In this document: piece after piece, positions 59,146 to 64,000 of the stretch
How the letters are laid out: the number at the start of each line of letters is the position of its first letter
Numbering within the stretch: the stretch's first letter is position 1
DNA from: Citrus sinensis
Taxonomy: Eukaryota > Streptophyta > Magnoliopsida > Sapindales > Rutaceae
Direction: 5' to 3'
DNA: 64,000 bases
Assembly: GCF_022201045.2 (NCBI RefSeq)
Contig: NC_068557.1
Span: 27,877,501-27,941,500, forward strand
Program-made: the position numbers and the translations under genes
The notes under the pieces: model-generated
What the model saw: only the letters and a program-made list of their open reading frames with translations
What the model was told of the DNA's origin: nothing
Database searches by the model: none

Positions 59146-60846
59146 ATGGAAGAGAACAAGCAGTGTGATGCCCGTTTGACATCACCCGCCGCTTTTGTAG
59201 AAGGGGGAATACAAGATGCTTGTGATGATGCTTGCAGCATATGCCTCGAACCCTTTTCTGATAGCGATCCTTCTACGGTAACCTCCTTCGATTTTCATGT
59301 TCGTTTCTTTCGAGTTGTTATTTTACGTGACCTCGGCAACTTCTCTCTGTTGTTGCAGTTGACTAGTTGCAGGCATGAATTCCATCTCCAGTGCGTTCTC
59401 GAGTGGTATGTGTGTTAACTTACTGTTTGAATAGATACACAGCGTAGGCGCACAGGCTTAGATTAGTTGGAGCAATTTGGGGAGAAGAAAGGGAATGACA
59501 TGGTTTTTTATTGCAGGTGTCAGAGAAGTTCTCAGTGTCCAATGTGTTGGCAACCTATCAGCCTGAAGGATCCCACCAGGTTTATTTGCCGCGCCAGCGT
59601 GCTCTGCCCTATATTGTTCCTCCTACAGATAGTTCGATAATGCAATTTAAGGTTTTGTGTCAATTTTGCAGCCAGGAACTACTTGAGGCGGTCGAACAAG
59701 AGAGGAGAGCTAGTGTTAATCCGTCTAGAAATACCACCATATTTCATCATCCGGCTCTGGGAGACTTTGAGTTACAGGGTGTTTGTATTCTGCCTATGGG
59801 CTTCATTTCGTCAACAATATCAAGTAAGTTTGATTCTTAGTGGTGGCTTCATTTTAATTCTCTTTCCTTCAATGCAGTTGCCAGTGGGTGCAACCGACGC
59901 TGAACTCGAAGAACGTATTATCCAGCACTTGGCTGCAGCTGCTGCTATGGGGAGAGCACGCCACATTGGTAGAAGGGAAAGCCAGAGGAACAGATCATCT
60001 GCTCAAGCTCGTCCTCAGTTCTTTGTGTTCTCAACTCATCCCAATACAAGTACTGCTGACCCTGTGTCTTCATCTCCAACTCAGAGAGAAGGTGAACCAA
60101 CTCCTACTGTAACAGTACCTACTCCATCATCACCTGCAGCTGCTGGGGAAGAATCTCCAGAGCAGAGTACACAATTGCTTTCTGCTTCAGCTTCTGGATC
60201 AAGTGCTCTTGCTTCCAGTCAACATGAAAGTACCTTAAACAATAGGTATTTACCAACCTTTGATTGCATATAGTTTGATTCGTCAGTGCTATGAGAAACT
60301 ATTGTTTACGGCAATAATTTATTAATTGGTTCTTACAGGAGATCTCCTAATCAGCCTTCCCCAAACAGCCAGGATAGAGCAGGACCATCAGATTTCCAAT
60401 CTTTTTCAGAATCTCTTAAATCTCGATTTAATGCTGTTTCAATGAGGTCTCAATCAAATGAAACATTCAATATTCTTAAATAGAGATCTAACATCATTTT
60501 CGGAATATCTTAATCTCTACCTCATTTTCTTTTCAGGTACAAGGAGTCTATTTCAAAGAGCACAAGAGGGTGGAAAGAGAGATTCTTTTCTCGCTACAAT
60601 ACCACGTCAGATCTTGGTTCTGAGGTTAGAAGGGAGGATGATGCTGGAATTGAAAGAGTATCTGGTATGATGGAGCGTCTAGAAACCAGAGACAACAACA
60701 GCAGTAGCACTGCTTCTGTATCAAACAGTCCAAATAACTCAGTTCCAGAATCAAACAACCAGCAAATTTCTGAGACTGCTCATAATAATCCAATGAATGA
60801 TACTAATGCACAAGGTTCGTGTGGAGCAAGTTCTGGTACAAATTAA
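59146..60846 (+). CDS. RHF2A: RING-H2 E3 ubiquitin ligase, RHF2A type
   Basis: Seven exons join in frame: 59146-59277, 59359-59405, 59517-59579, 59672-59780, 59878-60245, 60339-60446 and 60537-60846, giving 378 aa. The RING-H2 finger spans ~33-77 across exons 1-3: CSICLEPF, then LTSCRHEFHLQCVLEW, then QCPMCWQPISLKDPT. The following block SQELLEAVEQER, LPVG, ERIIQHLAAAAAMGRARH and the C-terminal FSESLKSRFNAVS/YKESISKSTRGWKERF agree with Arabidopsis RHF2A. RHF1A and RHF2A direct degradation of the CDK inhibitor ICK4/KRP6 during gametophyte development (family knowledge). The exon 4 donor that keeps the frame is GTTTGT (59781). A better-looking GTAAGT (59823) gives a shifted frame. The middle ~150-230 is Ser/Pro/Thr-rich and probably disordered. 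Confidence 0.93.
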
Positions 60847-61376
60847 AATTTTGTTCAACGACATAAAGCCTTTTTATTACTCAGGTTCTTTCTCCATGTA
60901 CATGAAAGATGTTCATTTAAATAACCAAACCGGTCAGTCGGTTTGTTTCACTGGTTTTTGGATATATGAATGATACACCGTAGATTAACATGGCTGTATA
61001 CCAGTAACAAAGCATACATTGAGAAGTATTCCAAATATTTTCTCAATTAGTATATTGATATTTTGGTGAATATCAGTTAATCTGCCTATGGATACTCAAA
61101 AGTTGTGGCTTGACAATTCCTCATATTTTTCATTTTTTCAACAAAAACATCTTCTCTTTACACAAAGCTCAATCAATCATCAGAATCAATTCTGCAAGGT
61201 TCCAGACTTCCAGTACTAACAATGCAGTTCAAGAGAAAATTATAATCGATGTTAAATGAATAAATACCATAGAAAAGGGAGGACATGGTGTCATTGCTTG
61301 AGAATAACTCAAATTGATATTACAGATATTTTTTTTCTTTTTATTAAAATGGGAAGGAGGGAGTAATTATATATAA
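60847..61376. other. Convergent 3' flanks of RHF2A-like and AGD12-like genes
   Basis: Both genes end here, so this holds two 3' UTRs. No other feature is seen. Confidence 0.5.
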
Positions 61377-63948
61377 CTATTGGTCGAGAGGCATCCACTC
61401 TAGTTCTAGTTCTAATTCTCCAGATTCAACATTCTGGAGCTTGAGTGATATCTTCTGCTTCACCTTCCCATCAATAATGTTAATGGTGCTGTCCTCCAGA
61501 AGGGCATTATCATCTGATTTCAGCCATTTTCCTATCTGCATATTACCAAACATTTCGGGGTCCCCAAATGCCAAGGCTGATGTTAGCAGAGGCTGGATAT
61601 CTATCTCTGCTTCTCCCATTATGTCATCTGCTGAAAATGTGTCATGATCAAATACTTCCTGCAACATGGAAAATTTTCTAAGCTGATTAATGATGAAGTC
61701 TAGAAGTGGATCGCTAATGAGTTAACTTGATACGAAATAAATCTGTTAACAGAATAAGAATAATAAGCCAAAATGTAAAAGAAAAGACAAGCTTACCAAC
61801 TTTACAGGCCCATATTCCTGGGGAACTGACAGCATGAGCTCCTCATTCCAAACTGGATTCAAGTTGCTCTTTACTATAGTCGTCTGCACGGTCTAATGAT
61901 ATCAACAACAACACGGTCATCAGTTTAAAATGAAAGAGAACGTGGTCATCAGTCTAATAATATCAATCACATCAAATTGAAGCTAATATGAACTACTACA
62001 CAAGGTGAAGCTCTGCTATTCGAATTTGCCTTCCAGAAAGGTAAATGATAAATTGTGAAAAATGGCTCAGAAAATATGTTTCCATTTTTATCTATGTTTT
62101 CATTGTGAAAATGGCTCTACATTTGTAAAGCCTCAGAACCAAGTTCAGTCTCAGTAAATAAAAGTGCTTCAGGAAGGGAAGAAAAGGAGAGGAACTGACC
62201 TGCTGTCCAAGACGCAGAACTACGTAAGGATCACTTGACATCATATCTCTGATAGCTAAATTTATGCCTTTTACCACTTTGACTTTCAATAAGCCGATAA
62301 ACTCTACCATGCCTACCTGTTACAACTTTCAACATTAATATAACCAAAATTATTCACAGTAAAACCACATGAACCTATATCATGTTCTCCATGTTGTTAC
62401 CACTACTACTCTACCACTTTACAATATGTACCCCAGAAACATGTTATTGGAATATCCAGTTTAATAGGTTGGTATCCATCATCGCCAGCAATATGATGAT
62501 CCTTTACTGGGAGTAACAAACACTTACGTCTTTTTTCTGCGATGAGTTTGTACTTCGAAAGCTATCTATAATTTTTCGAGAAAAACTTGATTGGAGAGAG
62601 GCAGAAGGCTTTCCTGATGCAATCCGCAAGCTAGGTTTCAAAAATTCTTGAAGTTCATACTTAGACCTACATGGAAAAGTGAGGTTACATTAATAAGCAC
62701 TCTATCACTCAAGATATGACCAACAAATGTAACTGCTCTATGTTGTCACCTATGCATGATCCAAATTGCAGCATCTTTTGGACATACAAGTTTAACAACA
62801 AAAGAACAAGTGAACATTTTTATGATAGTACTTCGTTACAAATGTTTTAACGGAAAAAATGTTGGAAGGTCTGACAGAAGCACTGCCAACCGACATGCAC
62901 AATATTCAAGAACAGTCAACCACACACACATGTATAGCTTTAATGCTTAGACTTCAAAATCTAACCTGATAAACTTCGAACGTATCTCATGACTGGAATC
63001 TGGTCCAGGCTTTGAAACACCTTCGGGTATAAAAGCCTCATAAATTGCATTAGCAGATGAATTTCCTCCAACTTCAATCATGGCATCAACTTCATCATCA
63101 GACCAGTCATCCAATGTCACAGACAAAACCTGGAGGTGAAAGACAATAGTGAAGGGAGCTTCCTGGAGGTGAAAGACAATAGTGAATGGAACTCAATTTA
63201 AGAAAAAGTATATTGCTTCCATCCACACATTGGTGGAGCAACACTACCAGAATCCACTAAATTTGCTAAGAATCAAAGGCTTAGAAAGAACAATGTAAGG
63301 ATCCATATGGAGTTATTCCATGCAGAAAAGATTAGATGTGTCCAACGGACAAGCAAGATATTGAGGAAAACTTAATGAAGCATGAAACATGTGGCTTCAA
63401 TATAAAGATGAAAAATCGCATATATAAATGACTCTCTTCTTCTTGAACCAAATATGTCAACTGATGCTTTTTCTTCCATCCAAATATCACCGTCCTTGTT
63501 TTTAACAAGTTCATTCAAAGATCATTTTGACTTTACAAGCAGATTAGATACATTAAGTTCTGTGTTATCCAGATATAGCTTCTTTCATTTCCCTCAAAAT
63601 AGGGTAGGGAAACATTTAAGTTATCAATAATTCAGTAGTTGTACATATGTTCTTACAATGTTTAAACAGTTATAATTTTCCAATGACTAACTTAGAAAAT
63701 AATTTTAACAAAAGCTCGCATCGCTACTATGATATATCAGTATGAGGAAAATATATTTACATCATCTTACGTGTTGCTATCTGTATATGATCAATCATCA
63801 TGCACCTACCAACAACAGCAATCCCCAGTTTAAGAATTAAGATAATCAAATTAGAGGCTATCCAAGAGTTACCTTCGAGACATGCGTACCGAGGCTTCTG
63901 TGCACGCCACAACATTTTAAGCATATAAACACTCCGATATTTGCTGAC
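61377..63948 (-). CDS. ArfGAP with C2 domain, AGD12/ZAC type, 5' end outside window
   Basis: Six exons in reading order: 63873-63948, 62966-63129, 62528-62666, 62200-62316, 61797-61883 and 61377-61658, about 288 residues. The ArfGAP zinc finger is represented by its second half ([20 protein letters not shown], then HVSK). The first Cys pair must lie in an exon to the right of the window. The invariant GAP arginine sits in VHRSLG. Then come [20 protein letters not shown] and a basic linker. A C2 domain follows from [20 protein letters not shown], with calcium-binding aspartates in [11 protein letters not shown] and [11 protein letters not shown]. Such proteins stimulate GTP hydrolysis on Arf and bind phospholipid through C2. 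They act in vesicle traffic and, in Arabidopsis, gravitropism. A duplicated splice acceptor lies before the second exon (63129 or 63162). Confidence 0.93.
63129..63195 (-). repeat. 33-bp tandem duplication across a splice acceptor (AGD12-like gene)
   Basis: CCTGGAGGTGAAAGACAATA starts at 63129 and again at 63162. Each copy carries a CAG acceptor with pyrimidine-rich context on the minus strand. Confidence 0.92.
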
Positions 63949-64000
63949 CTGAAAGAGCAGAGGTCAACTGAATTCTCAGCACCTTAAAAGGATACATCAA

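Overview
The window is plant nuclear DNA: intron-rich genes with GT-AG introns, AT-rich spacers, a Pol III U6 gene with the plant USE and TATA layout, SINEs and small non-autonomous DNA transposons. The proteins match angiosperm families (OLA1, VTC2/GGP-like, HERK2, WAP, MAGL, AAE14, RHF2A, AGD12). A rosid eudicot, perhaps Citrus, is my guess. The species is inference.

Layout. 1-3.8 kb: OLA1/YchF GTPase (minus, 3' end outside the window), head to head with a seven-exon GDP-L-galactose phosphorylase-like gene (5.7-8.8 kb, plus) whose catalytic histidine is tyrosine. 9,220-19,710: one complete 10.49-kb Mutator-like element (MULE) with a perfect 9-bp target duplication. It carries two convergent genes that read through without a break: a 12-exon gene for an HMG-box-like/Ulp1 SUMO-protease protein (867 aa) and a two-exon FAR1/MULE transposase (788 aa). 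Between them lies a CCGG-rich long hairpin. A 193-bp tandem array and four back-to-back palindromes occupy the right end. 20.1-22.7 kb: HERK2-like CrRLK1L receptor kinase (minus). 25.4 kb: U6 pseudogene. 26.4-31 kb: WPP-domain-associated coiled-coil protein with an internal 219-bp duplication (minus). 32-43.5 kb: a tandem-duplicated locus with two nearly identical monoacylglycerol lipase-like genes (plus) and a third, gene-less copy of their upstream DNA carrying two transposon insertions. 45-49.2 kb: AAE14-type succinylbenzoate-CoA ligase (minus, ten exons). 49.7-56.2 kb: two hAT-like MITEs, three SINEs and a small secreted or membrane protein gene. 57.5-58.2 kb: Harbinger-like MITE with nested palindromes. 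58.4 kb: intact U6 snRNA gene. 59.1-60.8 kb: RHF2A-type RING E3 ligase (plus). 61.4 kb to the end: AGD12-type ArfGAP-C2 protein (minus, 5' end outside the window).

The host genes are unrelated single-copy housekeeping, signalling and metabolic genes and do not form a pathway. The most unusual system is the autonomous-looking Ulp1-bearing MULE, which combines a transposase with a SUMO-type protease. Exon boundaries were worked out by eye from GT/AG sites, reading frame and remembered family sequences. No alignment or expression data were used.
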